Shown here in pieces: positions 25,716 through 34,764 of a stretch of 64,000 bases of DNA. Origin of the DNA: Candidatus Hermodarchaeota archaeon. Lineage in GTDB: Archaea; Asgardarchaeota; Hermodarchaeia; Hermodarchaeales; Hermodarchaeaceae. Both the position numbers and the translations under genes were made by a program. The stretch's first letter is position 1, and each line of letters begins with the position of its first letter. The stretch is from the NCBI GenBank assembly GCA_016840185.1, contig JAEOSV010000072.1, positions 1 through 64,000 of the forward strand. The letters run 5' to 3'. Below the pieces are notes generated by a model that had not been told where the DNA came from, ran no database searches, and worked only from the letters and a program-made list of their open reading frames with translations.

Positions 25716-26180
25716 ATGTCACAAAGTACAGGGGCTCGACACTTTTTCAAAGAATTAGCCTCTTTGATAGGAGCCACGGTTGTTGTAAGTACCACTACTG
25801 GTAAATCTCTCACAGGAAAGATGCGCGGATATGATCCAGCTACGCTAAGCGTTGTCTTAGGTGAAGCTCGCGATAAAAAAGGAAACCTCTTTCACCGGAT
25901 TCTCATTACAGGCCATACAATCCTTGAACTTGTAAAAACTGAAGATCCCTTTGATTTGAAAGGTTTAGCTGAGCAAATGGAAACGCTATTTCCTCCAGGA
26001 GAGGTTAGATTTCTTGAAGACGCACGAGTTATCGTCGTGCTTAACAAGGTCCGTGTCACCGAACAAGGTGTAGAAGGTACAGGACCACTTGCAGACAGAA
26101 TTCGGAAAGTATACACGCGGTTTGTTGAGGAACAAGAAGCAAAAGAAGAAGATTCCACCAAAAAGTCGCGTTCGCAATGA
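25716..26180 (+). CDS. Lsm/Sm-like RNA-binding protein (SmAP3-like)
   Basis: This 154-residue protein has an N-terminal Sm fold: IGATVVVSTTTGKSLTGKMR as Sm1 and a degenerate Sm2 (HRILITGHTILEL). About 80 additional residues follow (FPPGEVRFLEDARVIVVLNK), as in archaeal SmAP3-type proteins that form rings on RNA and have an alpha/beta C-terminal domain. It starts 8 nt after GGAGG and overlaps tgtA by 4 nt, so RNA metabolism and tRNA modification are co-transcribed here. Confidence 0.8.
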   Translation: MSQSTGARHFFKELASLIGATVVVSTTTGKSLTGKMRGYDPATLSVVLGEARDKKGNLFHRILITGHTILELVKTEDPFDLKGLAEQMETLFPPGEVRFLEDARVIVVLNKVRVTEQGVEGTGPLADRIRKVYTRFVEEQEAKEEDSTKKSRSQ

Positions 26181-27778
26181 TTGAAATCATTCAAAAGGAC
26201 TTACTAGGACGAATAGCAAGATTTCGTACTAAGAATGGCGTAGTTAATACACCGAACTTTATTCCAGTTGTCCACCCGACACGCGAACTCATACCACCCC
26301 GAAAAATGTTCCAAGATTTTGATTGTCAAATAATAATAACAAATGCATATCTACTTTCGAAAGCTCAACTTGAAGGAAAGATCCATGATATTCTCGATTT
26401 TCCAGGATCAATTATGACAGATTCAGGAGCATATCAATTACTGGTTTATGGCGACATAGACATTACTCCAGACCAAATAATTCAGTTTCAAGAGAGAATC
26501 GAAACTGACATTGCAGTGATTTTAGATATTCCCACGGGAGGTAAGGCAACATATAATGAAGCTGAATTCACAGTACGAGAAACTCTTCGTCGCGCCAGCC
26601 TCTCAATCGCTCAACGCCAAAAATCGGGTATTTTGTGGGTAGGACCAATTCAAGGAGGAATATATCCCGATTTGGTCGCAAAATCCGCACGGGCAATTAG
26701 TGAACTAGATTTTTCCATTTATGCAATAGGAAGCCCAACTCAACTTATGGAACAATACCAATTCGATAGGCTAGTCGATTTGGTATTAAATGCTAAAATG
26801 AACATTCCCACAGATAAACCCGTTCATCTGTTTGGTGCAGGACATCCTCTGATATTCCCCCTAATTGTGGCCATGGGCTGTGATATGTTTGACTCTGCGG
26901 CATATGTTCTATTCGCAAAGCACGATCGGATTCTCTCTTCTGAAGGCACTTATCGTTTAGCAGATCTTCAAGATGAATTTTGTAATTGCCCTACTTGTAG
27001 CGAATATACAATTACCGAAATGAAGCAACTCGAAAAAAAGAAACGCGTTCAAGTATTAGCTGAACACAATCTGCGCATCTGCCAAAAAGAAATTAAACGG
27101 ATCAAACATGCAATTCGAGAGGGAACTCTTTGGCGTCTAGTTGAAAGTAGGCTTAGTAGTCATCCATCTTTAGTCGACGCCATGCAAAGACTTCAATCCT
27201 ATCAAGACTTTTTCGAAAAAGCTTCCCCAATCACAAAAAAACGAGCAATTTTTATTACTAGTCCATGGTCCCTCTATCAGCCCGAAATTTATCGCCATAA
27301 GAAGCGGATAGAAGAATACTCTTCCCCCGAACCAAATAGAAAAGCGCTCCTATTATTTCCAACTTTTCAAAAGGGTCCATATCATTTGACGAAAGAATAT
27401 GAACGGTTCAACAGTCTATACTTGTCCATATCATCTGAAACTTTTTCATCTCTTGACACAGTCTTTATTTCTCCCATTTTTGGTTTAGTTCCACTGCAAA
27501 TTACCAACTATTATCCTCTGGCACAAAACGTGGTTCCACAATCTGACTTGATTGAACTTGATTCAACGATTATTGAACAGTTACGAGTTTACCTTTCAAA
27601 ACATCCCCAATATACTCAGGTTTTTGGAATATTTGGTAAATCAAAGAACTGGCAATCTTTCAAACGAAGATGCGAAAAAACCCTAAAACAACTCAAAAAG
27701 AAATTCACACTCTCAACAACAGATTTCAGTAAGAAATCCATGAAACCAATAATCACAAAGATTATTCACGAACTGTAA
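26177..27778 (+). CDS. tgtA: Archaeal tRNA-guanine(15) transglycosylase
   Basis: This 533-residue enzyme exchanges guanine-15 of tRNA for preQ0, the first step of archaeosine formation. The TIM-barrel catalytic domain shows FIPVVHPTRELIPP, IMTDSGAYQL (nucleophile Asp region) and GPIQGGIYPDLVAKSA. The zinc site is CNCPTC near residue 273-278 with a following His. The C-terminal region (about 345-533) is the archaeal-specific extension (IFITSPWSLYQPEIYRHKKR), without a clear PUA domain at the end. The start ATG overlaps the Lsm stop. Confidence 0.9.
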   Translation: MIEIIQKDLLGRIARFRTKNGVVNTPNFIPVVHPTRELIPPRKMFQDFDCQIIITNAYLLSKAQLEGKIHDILDFPGSIMTDSGAYQLLVYGDIDITPDQIIQFQERIETDIAVILDIPTGGKATYNEAEFTVRETLRRASLSIAQRQKSGILWVGPIQGGIYPDLVAKSARAISELDFSIYAIGSPTQLMEQYQFDRLVDLVLNAKMNIPTDKPVHLFGAGHPLIFPLIVAMGCDMFDSAAYVLFAKHDRILSSEGTYRLADLQDEFCNCPTCSEYTITEMKQLEKKKRVQVLAEHNLRICQKEIKRIKHAIREGTLWRLVESRLSSHPSLVDAMQRLQSYQDFFEKASPITKKRAIFITSPWSLYQPEIYRHKKRIEEYSSPEPNRKALLLFPTFQKGPYHLTKEYERFNSLYLSISSETFSSLDTVFISPIFGLVPLQITNYYPLAQNVVPQSDLIELDSTIIEQLRVYLSKHPQYTQVFGIFGKSKNWQSFKRRCEKTLKQLKKKFTLSTTDFSKKSMKPIITKIIHEL

Positions 27779-27807
27779 TGAAAACGAATCGAAGAATTGA
27801 AAAAGAG

Positions 27808-27914
27808 TGGTGCCGCGTCGGGGATTTTCTCCAATAGGATTATTCCAAAAGGATTCGAACCCCGGTCCTAAGGTCGAGAGCCTCAGATGATTGACCTGGC
27901 TACACTAACGCGGC
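27808..27914 (-). tRNA. tRNA-Glu(CTC) with T-loop intron
   Basis: The acceptor GCCGCGT (27914-27908) pairs with ACGCGGC (27818-27812), with discriminator A and encoded CCA. The anticodon loop is CTCTCGA with anticodon CTC. The T stem CGGGG/CCCCG is separated by the loop TTCGAAT plus a 29-nt insert, so the gene is 107 nt long. It lies 29 nt after tgtA on the opposite strand. Confidence 0.93.
27825..27853 (-). other. 29-nt intron in tRNA-Glu T-loop
   Basis: Flanking repeats make the exact ends ambiguous by up to five nt; I place the cut between TTCGAA and T because the same site is used in tRNA-Lys. The outer helix is the T stem GGGG/CCCC, the bulges are AAT and AAT, and the central helix is TTC/GAA with a G-A mismatch. 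Removal restores TTCGAAT. Confidence 0.75.
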
Positions 27915-28056
27915 CTTAGGGAATTGGTTCTTGCATCGGTTTTTAAGGTTTCGACGTTAGTGATGTGAAAATTATTGCACACTTTCAAACCTACAAAATC
28001 CTAATAACCTACCAATAATATCGCGATATCATCAGGAATTCCTGGAGGATAAATAC

Positions 28057-28266
28057 TTGGGCAAAGTTAGAACGGTTTTAGTGAAACGCCTATCGAGAGA
28101 ACTCGTAGATCGGTATCCAGATAGCTTTACGACAGATTTTGACCAAAATAAAGAAGTCTTAGATGAGCTTCTTACTAATACAACCAAACGACTAAGAAAT
28201 CGGATCGCTGGATATGTGACACGTTTAATGGTTATTCGCCAAGATGAAGATGTTATTGTAGCCTGA
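28057..28266 (+). CDS. rps17e: 30S ribosomal protein eS17
   Basis: The 69-residue protein (GKVRTVLVKRLSRELVDRYP ... VLDELLTNTTKRLRNRIAGY) is archaeal/eukaryotic eS17: the V-K-R-L-S/A-x-x-L-x-x-x-Y-P and K-x-L-R-N-R-I-A-G-Y-V-T-R-L signatures are complete. A TTG start follows GGAGG by 9 nt. It is a small-subunit protein not found in bacteria. The next gene starts 72 nt downstream. Confidence 0.93.
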   Translation: MGKVRTVLVKRLSRELVDRYPDSFTTDFDQNKEVLDELLTNTTKRLRNRIAGYVTRLMVIRQDEDVIVA

Positions 28267-28338
28267 AAGCGTTTTTCGATTCTTAATAGAGTTCCAACAA
28301 CCTCGTGAAGTTGAAACGAACTAAACGGAGCTTTATCA

Positions 28339-29199
28339 ATGGGAGTTATTATCGACACTCCGAAAATACGGATGGAAATTAAGTTCGTTTCAGTTGAATC
28401 TCTCTTCATACATGAGGAAACCATTCCTCAGGCACTTCAACAACTCATACAAGATCTTACTGTTGAGGGGATTCTAAAACATCCAATAATTGTTGATACT
28501 GAAACCAATGTGGTTCTTGATGGTATGCACCGTGTGGCCGCTTTGAAAAGATTAGAGTGTAAAATCGTACCAGTGTGCAACGTTGACTACAAAAATCCCG
28601 AAATTGAATTATTCGCTTGGTATCGAGAATTTAATGGTAATTCTTCCTTTGATATCTTGTTGGAGAAAATCTGTTCGGAAGAGCAGTTTGACCCAGCTCA
28701 AACATCATCAACCCAAGCCCATGAACTAGTAAATTCACGAAATGCAATGGCCGCCCTTGCTTTAGGTGAAACTGCATTTTTGCTCTCTCCAAACACACAA
28801 CTAACAATCAAAGAGATATACGATAAAATTGCTGCAATCGAAATTAAGGCACAACAGTTACAGTACAGCATAATCTATAGCACAGAAACAGACGCCCTCA
28901 AAAGCCTTCAAGAACACATCCGACCAGTCTTACTTGTTCCATCACTAACAAAAGAAGAAGTAGTTGAGAGCGCATTAAAACACCAACTCTTTACCCAAAA
29001 AACCACTCGCCATGTTGTCCCTGCACGACCTCTGTTCACAAATGTACCAATCTCTTGGCTGAAAACCGTCAACCTGAAAGAGGCAAATAGGCAATTGGAT
29101 ATTCATCTAAATTCCAAACGAATAATCAAAAAAGATCCTGGAGCAATAATAGATGGTCGTCGATATGAAGAGCGAGCCTATCTATTTTCTGATCCTTGA
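28339..29199 (+). CDS. ParB/sulfiredoxin-fold protein, possibly SerK-like kinase
   Basis: The N-terminal 100 residues match the ParB-like fold used by ParB, Srx and the archaeal free-serine kinase SerK: LIVDTETNVVLDGMHRVAAL (here IIVDTETN then VVLDGMHRVAAL) with the catalytic-type D-G-x-H-R. A longer C-terminal half (residues 100-286) is helical and unrecognised (AHELVNSRNAMAALALGETA). SerK-type proteins phosphorylate serine for cysteine synthesis and have the same length; but no Cys biosynthesis gene is adjacent. It may instead be a transcription regulator. Function therefore uncertain. Confidence 0.55.
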   Translation: MGVIIDTPKIRMEIKFVSVESLFIHEETIPQALQQLIQDLTVEGILKHPIIVDTETNVVLDGMHRVAALKRLECKIVPVCNVDYKNPEIELFAWYREFNGNSSFDILLEKICSEEQFDPAQTSSTQAHELVNSRNAMAALALGETAFLLSPNTQLTIKEIYDKIAAIEIKAQQLQYSIIYSTETDALKSLQEHIRPVLLVPSLTKEEVVESALKHQLFTQKTTRHVVPARPLFTNVPISWLKTVNLKEANRQLDIHLNSKRIIKKDPGAIIDGRRYEERAYLFSDP

Positions 29200-29325
29200 C
29201 TACAGAAATCTGAATCTTCCCTCAAATTACTTTTAGATATCAACTGGGAATTTAAAACGAATTCCCTTTTCTGATTGAAATTTATGACCTTATGTACTAT
29301 TTCCAACTCTAATTTCTGATACTCA

Positions 29326-30321
29326 ATGTCACGGTTATCAATAACTAATCACGTATCGAAGCTGAAAGACGGTTTAAGGACACGCAATATCGAGTATGTT
29401 GTATCCGAAGATGCTCTCGGGTGTAATATCAATGAGGTTTACGTAATCGGAGCACAGGAACTAATAATATTCCCTGAGAATCAATTAGACACAAAATCGA
29501 TTCAGTGGATCTTGCAGGTAAGAACACCACTAACGGTACGAATCACAATTTTCTCAAAAGACAGCTCGATACTAAAAACACGTTTAATGAAAGCAATAAC
29601 GACTCTCAAAAAAGACGGTCTAGTGATTCCACACACAGAACATGCAATCTCAGTTCAAGAATTAACAGAAAACAACATCCAACTTCTTCTCGACTCACTT
29701 GAAAATAGGCCTAATCTCAAAACGAATGGACGACCATTTCCATGTGTCCAGACCTCTCTTGTTTCAACAAACGTAACTGTTGATTCAATAAGTGAAAAAC
29801 AAGAAGATTTACACATCTATTTGCGGAACGCTATCAAATCATATTGGACTGAGCGCTATTTCGCGAGATACATGAATATTCCATCACAGAAAGTAAAAGT
29901 CCTCGCAAAACGAATTGGTATCCAGCACGAGAAATGTGGTCATGAAACGTTGTATTTCTTTGACCGAAAAAAGGCATTGGGAACATACTTTGAGCATATT
30001 ATTAAAGGGATTTTAGATGCGTTGAAACTGAAATATCAAGAAACCTCTTCGCATGACTTTTTCCTACCCGACTTACACCTAACTCTTCACTTTATTGACA
30101 AGGAGAAAGAACAGCTTAAAATTCAAGCAGGTGAATATACAAAAAATCGTAATCTAATAGTCATTGTTCCCGAGTCATTACACAGGAATATTGGACGTAT
30201 TCAGGACGACTTCTTTCAGGTTCTACCGTTAAATCAAGACAAGATTAAAACCGCCTTAATACGAGTCATTCGACAAAGAATCGATTATATACACGCTTAT
30301 TCATCAGGAATAACTAGTTAG
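29326..30321 (+). CDS. Hypothetical protein
   Basis: This 331-residue protein is not recognised. Residues 1-140 form a mixed region with possible beta-alpha units (TPLTVRITIFSKDSSILKTR). Residues 150-215 look like an HTH-type helical part (YFARYMNIPSQKVKVLAKRI). The C-terminal part (residues 205-331, with HETLYFFDRKKALGTYFEHI and NLIVIVPESLHRNIGRIQDD) resembles a small nuclease-like alpha/beta domain. Located between the ParB-like and PAC2 genes on the same strand with spacing of 127 and 89 nt, so probably transcribed independently. Confidence 0.5.
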   Translation: MSRLSITNHVSKLKDGLRTRNIEYVVSEDALGCNINEVYVIGAQELIIFPENQLDTKSIQWILQVRTPLTVRITIFSKDSSILKTRLMKAITTLKKDGLVIPHTEHAISVQELTENNIQLLLDSLENRPNLKTNGRPFPCVQTSLVSTNVTVDSISEKQEDLHIYLRNAIKSYWTERYFARYMNIPSQKVKVLAKRIGIQHEKCGHETLYFFDRKKALGTYFEHIIKGILDALKLKYQETSSHDFFLPDLHLTLHFIDKEKEQLKIQAGEYTKNRNLIVIVPESLHRNIGRIQDDFFQVLPLNQDKIKTALIRVIRQRIDYIHAYSSGITS

Positions 30322-30410
30322 AAACTAACAACTTACATAGAAAGATGGACTCAGGACATAAAGTTTAAATTTCATCTTCCTGAAGCCTAAACGCCCTGTG
30401 GGAACTAACC

Positions 30411-31184
30411 ATGATAGAAATTATCAAACTGAAAGAGGTAAAGAACCTACGAGATCCCATTGCGCTAGTAGGTATGCCCGGAATCGCTAGCGTGGGAAAA
30501 CTAGCAATTGAAATTCTTATTAGAAGTTTAAATGCTGAACCAATTATTCAAGTCCTATCTGATGATTTTCCTCCACATGTCATGATTGATGAAGAAGGAA
30601 TGATGAAAATCCCTGAGTGTCAAATCTATCTTTATAAGAACCCAGAAATCACACACGACGTATTATTAGTATCGGGAGATTTTCAACCTTCAACCTCACA
30701 GGGAATTTACGAATTTTCAGATCGAATCGCTGAAACATTCAAGGCTCTTAATGTAACAAAAATAGCAGCTACTGGGGCTTATGTTCCTGGAGAATATCCT
30801 GAAACTCCAAAAGTATTCGTTTCTTCAACTGGACCAAAATTCCAAGCCTTCTTTACACAACTAGACTATGTTGAACCAATGGCAGATGGAGTCATAAATG
30901 GCGCCAATGGTGTGATACCTGCCTGGGCTCATCTCAAATACGGAATTGAAGGCGTTTGCCTTTTAGCAGAAACTGTTCCGCTGCTCCGATTAGACCCCCG
31001 TGCCTCTAAACTAATAGTTGAGGTTCTCAATGACCGATTTAACATCCAAGCTGATGTCTCGGAGCTGGAACAAAAAATCGAAGAAATGAAAGGAATTTTT
31101 GCACAAGTCAAATATCATCTTCTTCAACAACGTGAACGACAAGAACCCCGTGATGAATCAGAAAGTGCAAGTTACATTGGCTAA
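30411..31184 (+). CDS. Proteasome assembly chaperone (PAC2 family)
   Basis: This 257-residue protein begins with IALVGMPGIASVGKLAIEIL, the N-terminal signature of PAC2-family ATP-grasp-like proteins, followed by a D-F-x-P-H block and VLLVSGDFQPSTSQGIYEFS. It contains ATGAYVPGEYPETPKVFVSS and a C-terminal coiled helix (DVSELEQKIEEMKGIFAQVK). In archaea such proteins are proposed chaperones for 20S proteasome assembly; eukaryotic PAC2 acts with PAC1. The proteasome beta gene of this window lies at 44436, not adjacent. Confidence 0.85.
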   Translation: MIEIIKLKEVKNLRDPIALVGMPGIASVGKLAIEILIRSLNAEPIIQVLSDDFPPHVMIDEEGMMKIPECQIYLYKNPEITHDVLLVSGDFQPSTSQGIYEFSDRIAETFKALNVTKIAATGAYVPGEYPETPKVFVSSTGPKFQAFFTQLDYVEPMADGVINGANGVIPAWAHLKYGIEGVCLLAETVPLLRLDPRASKLIVEVLNDRFNIQADVSELEQKIEEMKGIFAQVKYHLLQQRERQEPRDESESASYIG

Positions 31185-31215
31185 CGCTACTACCTCTTTG
31201 ATTTGAGGGAAAAAT

Positions 31216-31821
31216 ATGGGATTACAGTCAACACTACTGAAAATATTGGCAACGATCTTTGGAATAGCGATTGTATTTCTAATAATCGATTTTTTCCTTT
31301 TTCAATCACAAAACACCATTGCACTAATAGAAGCAATTCAAACCACGTTTACACTAAATCCTTTACTTAGCTGGGGAATTATACTCTTTGTAATAGCAAT
31401 TCCTCTGCTTATTGGGGGACTTCTTTACTACAAACGAAGACTCTTCATTCGGCATCTCAAAGACGAACTAGACGAGGCTGAACGAATAACCCTAATCGAT
31501 CTAGCTCAAAAATTAGATGTGACACCTGCAAAAATAGAAGTGGAACTCAACCGAATGGTCACTTCTAAAGTTACCAGATTTCATGGTGTACTCATTACAT
31601 CTCAAGGCAAACACGTCTACATCGGGGAAAAATTACTAAACAAAATGATTGCGTCATATAATGAGGATCAACCACGTGGAGAAATTGCAAATTCTCTACA
31701 AATCAGTCGTTCGGAACTTGACAAAACCATCGAACTCCTCATTGATAAGGGAACAATTGAGGAAAGAGAAGAGACTGTAACTAGAAAAGTCCGCCCCAGT
31801 TATCGTCGCGGTACACGCTGA
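31216..31821 (+). CDS. Membrane protein with two C-terminal winged-helix domains
   Basis: This 201-residue protein has two membrane helices (IFGIAIVFLIIDFFLF; WGIILFVIAIPLLIGGLLYY), a basic linker (KRRLFIRHLKDEL) and two HTH-type segments: residues about 95-140 (RITLIDLAQKLDVTPAKIEV) and about 150-190 (GEIANSLQISRSELDKTIEL). The second is followed by a very basic tail (TRKVRPSYRRGTR). It could be a membrane-anchored transcription factor or a protein-docking PCI-like module. It starts 31 nt after the PAC2 gene. Confidence 0.55.
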   Translation: MGLQSTLLKILATIFGIAIVFLIIDFFLFQSQNTIALIEAIQTTFTLNPLLSWGIILFVIAIPLLIGGLLYYKRRLFIRHLKDELDEAERITLIDLAQKLDVTPAKIEVELNRMVTSKVTRFHGVLITSQGKHVYIGEKLLNKMIASYNEDQPRGEIANSLQISRSELDKTIELLIDKGTIEEREETVTRKVRPSYRRGTR

Positions 31822-31843
31822 TACTCTATAAAAGGAAGCGAAA

Positions 31844-32686
31844 TTGATGAAAAAATGGGAGTCGGCTAGTCGACCGGAAACAGCAGATAAGATTCAATAT
31901 CATATCGGATTGAAGCCTGGTGATATCGCGCCATCTGTATTATTGCCGGGTGATCCTGACCGCGCAAAACTGATTTCAGAAATTTGGGACTCTGCGAAAC
32001 AAATGGCGAGAAAGAGAAGCTATCTCACATTTACCGGAGTTTACAAAAAGTATCCAATCACGACAACTTCTACGGGAATTGGTTGTCCAGCAACGGCGAT
32101 AGCCATCGAGGAGTTAGCCACAATTGGTGCCAAAACTCTGATTCGAGTAGGCAGCTCAGGAGCTATTCAAAAAGACATTGACTGTGGAGATTTAATAATC
32201 TCAACTGGTGCTGTAAGAAATGATGGTACGAGTTCACAATATATAGTACCACAGTATCCTGCAAGTTCCAATTATCAGGTAACCCTAGCTCTCATTGAAG
32301 CAGCAGAAACTTTCGGTTACCGCTATCATGTAGGAATCACATGCAGCACAGATAGCTTCTTTACCGGACAAGGACGACCTGGTTTTGAGAATTACTGGCA
32401 GTCAAATATGGATAATATCATTCCTGATTTGAAGGCGGCACGAGTATTAAATTTTGAAATGGAATGCTCAACCATCTTCACACTCTCAAATCTCTTTGGA
32501 CTAAGAAGTGGTGCCGTATGTACAGTCTTTGCTAATCGGGAAACTGGAAAGTTTGCCACAATTGGAGAAAAAGAAGCTAGCAAAACCGCTTGTGAAGCCA
32601 TAAAAATTCTTGCTGAATGGGATGCACAATTGAAGAAAACCAAATCTCGATATTGGTTCCCAGGATTATTGAAGAAATCAAAATAG
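31844..32686 (+). CDS. udp: Uridine phosphorylase (PNP/UDP family)
   Basis: The 280-residue enzyme has the family signatures: VLLPGDPDRAKLISE (phosphate-binding), STGIGCPATAIAIEELATIG (base/phosphate site), LIRVGSSGAIQKDIDCGDLI, and LNFEMECSTIFTLSNLFGLR, where MEC/MEM binds the ribose. The STGIGCPS/A motif with a following E-E-L is characteristic of uridine rather than purine phosphorylase. It cleaves uridine to uracil and ribose-1-phosphate in pyrimidine salvage. The gene ends 2 nt before tRNA-Gln on the other strand. Confidence 0.88.
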   Translation: MMKKWESASRPETADKIQYHIGLKPGDIAPSVLLPGDPDRAKLISEIWDSAKQMARKRSYLTFTGVYKKYPITTTSTGIGCPATAIAIEELATIGAKTLIRVGSSGAIQKDIDCGDLIISTGAVRNDGTSSQYIVPQYPASSNYQVTLALIEAAETFGYRYHVGITCSTDSFFTGQGRPGFENYWQSNMDNIIPDLKAARVLNFEMECSTIFTLSNLFGLRSGAVCTVFANRETGKFATIGEKEASKTACEAIKILAEWDAQLKKTKSRYWFPGLLKKSK

Positions 32687-32726
32687 AGTGGTAGCCCGGC
32701 GCGGATTCGAACCGCGGTCCCGGGGT

Positions 32727-32754
32727 GGCTTCACTGTTTTTCGATATTACAGTT
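32727..32754 (-). other. 28-nt canonical intron in tRNA-Gln
   Basis: Perfect BHB: outer helix CCGGGG/CCCCGG, central helix CTTT/GAAG (one G-U), bulges GGA and CCA, inner helix ACTGT/ACAGT. Cuts after the second base of each bulge join GG to A at position 37/38. Confidence 0.95.
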
Positions 32755-32777
32755 CCAAAGCCCCGGATGATTGACCA

Positions 32778-32798
32778 TTTTGCCTCCTTAGCTGGAAG
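32778..32798 (-). other. 21-nt intron in tRNA-Gln D-loop
   Basis: Inner helix TTCC/GGAG (one G-U), central helix TGT/GCA with one G-A mismatch, bulges AGC and AAT. Cuts give GTGTAG joined to TGGTCAATC, the archaeal tRNA-Gln D-loop. Confidence 0.82.
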
Positions 32799-32878
32799 CT
32801 ACACTACCGGGCTAGAATGCCTTTAAGGCGATTCATTTTATTCGTGCTTCTTGAGTCTTTCGCTTTAGAAAAATATGA

Positions 32879-34609
32879 TTATTCTGCAAATTCTTCACGA
32901 AGACTCAATAGGATTCGATCCATCCGACCGACGGCTCGGTCGCGCCGTTTTTGTAAATCCTTTTGAAGCTTCTGGTACACCGAAGCGGTGATCCGTTTTT
33001 GTCGATAGCGTTGCTCAAGAGCATGAAGTGCTTCAATTGCACTAACTCGTTCAGCTTCCAAAAGTTCCAGCTGACGAACACTGGATTCATACTTACCGCC
33101 TGCCTCAATGAGGGGTTGGCTTCTACCAGCTAATTCTCTATCAAGGGCTCTAAGCTTCCTTTCGAAGTTCTTTTTCTCCTTTCGGTACCGTGGTTTGGAG
33201 ATTTTTCCTTGAAGCATAGTTTGTTCTAACCGCTCTGTCTGGAGAAGGAGTGCAATCTTTTCACCATACAAAGCGCAAAATTCGCCAAGAATGGCTGGAT
33301 CAACATCTGCGACTGCCGTAACAATTTCTTCTTCTTCACGGAAATAGGGTATCCGTCTAGCGGCAACATACCCTAAACAGATAAGCCCAACCACAAGGAA
33401 GAGCAGTAAAGGTCGAGTCAGAGCAGGTGGAATGGGATATACATATTGCAAGTTCACTTCACTTTGACTCATGGAAGTGACATTAGTAGCCACAAGGGAT
33501 AACAGATACTGACCAGAGGGGGAAATTGAAGTTTCAGCACCCAAAGGGACATTCTGAAGCCAACTTCCAACTGGTAACAAAAACTCAGTTATCTGATTTT
33601 GAATTCTAAATGGATATTCAAGATAAAGCCCCAAAAAGAGGAATTGACCGGTTTGAAAAATTAGTTGGCGTTGATCGAGAGGAATTCGGTATTCGTAATG
33701 AAATATGTAAATATCGTCTTGTTGCAAATGATATTCGAAGGACACGTAAATTTTACCGGGGTGTGTGATATCTGCCAGTTTTCCAATCGAACTGGATAAG
33801 TTGGATACTTGATCGTAAACTCGTAAGAATTCACTTCCCGGAGGCAACACTAACGTAATGTTATTCCAAATCTGTTCTGTGTTCGCGAATTCAGGATTTG
33901 GGCTTTCCACTCGAAGAGAATGGACCTCATGGGCCATGAGATAGCCCCAAGCATCAATTGAGAATATTCGTTTGAGTTCCAAGTATGTCATTAAGGGAAG
34001 GAAGTCGTTTGGCACGAAGCTAAGTAACACAGATCGTTCTTCGTAAGAATAGGGATGAATATCAATGCCCGACCAATAAGATTGTGTTGGGGCTGTTAAT
34101 ACATAGTTGTAAGTTAGTCTGGTTTCATAACTTTGGATAAAGTACGGGCTGGTTGGCTCAATCGAAAATGTGATGGTTGCCGTGCCACCGGTTTGAGAAG
34201 TTAATCCTGCAACATTCATTCGAGTAACAAACGTTGACTCCTGATCCGGCATTATAGGGTCTGCAAGAAATACTTCCCATCCTGTACAATTGGGGCCAAT
34301 AAGTGGGACTCTTTGATAGAAGAGTTCTGTTCCATTTGTAGTTTCAGCGCGAAACTCCATAACGTTATCAATCTCAGAAAGAGGATAGGCGGCCAATACA
34401 GAGAAGGCTGGTTCAGGTCCCGGATTAAAAATAGTGATTGTATCAGTGATAAGTACCATACCGTATTCTTCATAATAGACATTTCTCTGAACATCAGTTA
34501 GAACTAGCGGCGGACCTTCCCCACTTACAGGTGGTCCTAGAACAAAGACCATGGGTAAGCAAATGAGTACAAGTAGGAGTACGACTCTAGTCTTCACAGA
34601 GACACACAC
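32879..34609 (-). CDS. Ribophorin I (OST1)-like membrane protein
   Basis: This 576-residue protein has the ribophorin I layout: signal peptide (residues 1-30), a large extracytoplasmic beta-rich domain to about 395 with an internal repeat (NVYYEEYGMVLITDTITIFN and KRIFSIDAWGYLMAHEVHSL), one transmembrane helix at 399-417 and a cytosolic coiled-coil tail of 150 residues (KNFERKLRALDRELAGRSQP). The 'x-I-x-x-W-G-x-x-x-x-x-E' block resembles ribophorin I 'VSHWGNIAVEE'. Ribophorin I homologues have been reported in Asgard archaea. The neighbouring Alg7/GPT-like and WlbA/WlbB-like genes support a role in N-glycosylation. Sequence identity is low by eye, so homology should be tested. Confidence 0.5.
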   Translation of the reverse strand: MCVSVKTRVVLLLVLICLPMVFVLGPPVSGEGPPLVLTDVQRNVYYEEYGMVLITDTITIFNPGPEPAFSVLAAYPLSEIDNVMEFRAETTNGTELFYQRVPLIGPNCTGWEVFLADPIMPDQESTFVTRMNVAGLTSQTGGTATITFSIEPTSPYFIQSYETRLTYNYVLTAPTQSYWSGIDIHPYSYEERSVLLSFVPNDFLPLMTYLELKRIFSIDAWGYLMAHEVHSLRVESPNPEFANTEQIWNNITLVLPPGSEFLRVYDQVSNLSSSIGKLADITHPGKIYVSFEYHLQQDDIYIFHYEYRIPLDQRQLIFQTGQFLFLGLYLEYPFRIQNQITEFLLPVGSWLQNVPLGAETSISPSGQYLLSLVATNVTSMSQSEVNLQYVYPIPPALTRPLLLFLVVGLICLGYVAARRIPYFREEEEIVTAVADVDPAILGEFCALYGEKIALLLQTERLEQTMLQGKISKPRYRKEKKNFERKLRALDRELAGRSQPLIEAGGKYESSVRQLELLEAERVSAIEALHALEQRYRQKRITASVYQKLQKDLQKRRDRAVGRMDRILLSLREEFAE

Positions 34610-34764
34610 CGATACCGGGTTTCGATTTGTCGATTCCCTTCACGTATTTAACTTTGTCGTTGCCTACCACGGCTCCAATTAGGATAAGAAAGCGTAATAC
34701 AAAATATGGCTTTATGGGAATTTATCCTGGAATTGCACACCCGTTTCAGCACTATTAATGCAAA

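Larger units (their letters stand above)
32689..32813 (-). tRNA. tRNA-Gln(TTG) with two introns
   Basis: The acceptor AGCCCGG (32813-32807) pairs with CCGGGCT (32699-32693), with discriminator A and encoded CCA. The anticodon stem CCGGGG/CCCCGG encloses CTTTGGA (anticodon TTG). One 28-nt intron lies at the canonical 37/38 position and a 21-nt intron lies in the D-loop after GTGTAG. Without them the tRNA is an ordinary archaeal tRNA-Gln; the whole gene is 125 nt. Confidence 0.94.
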
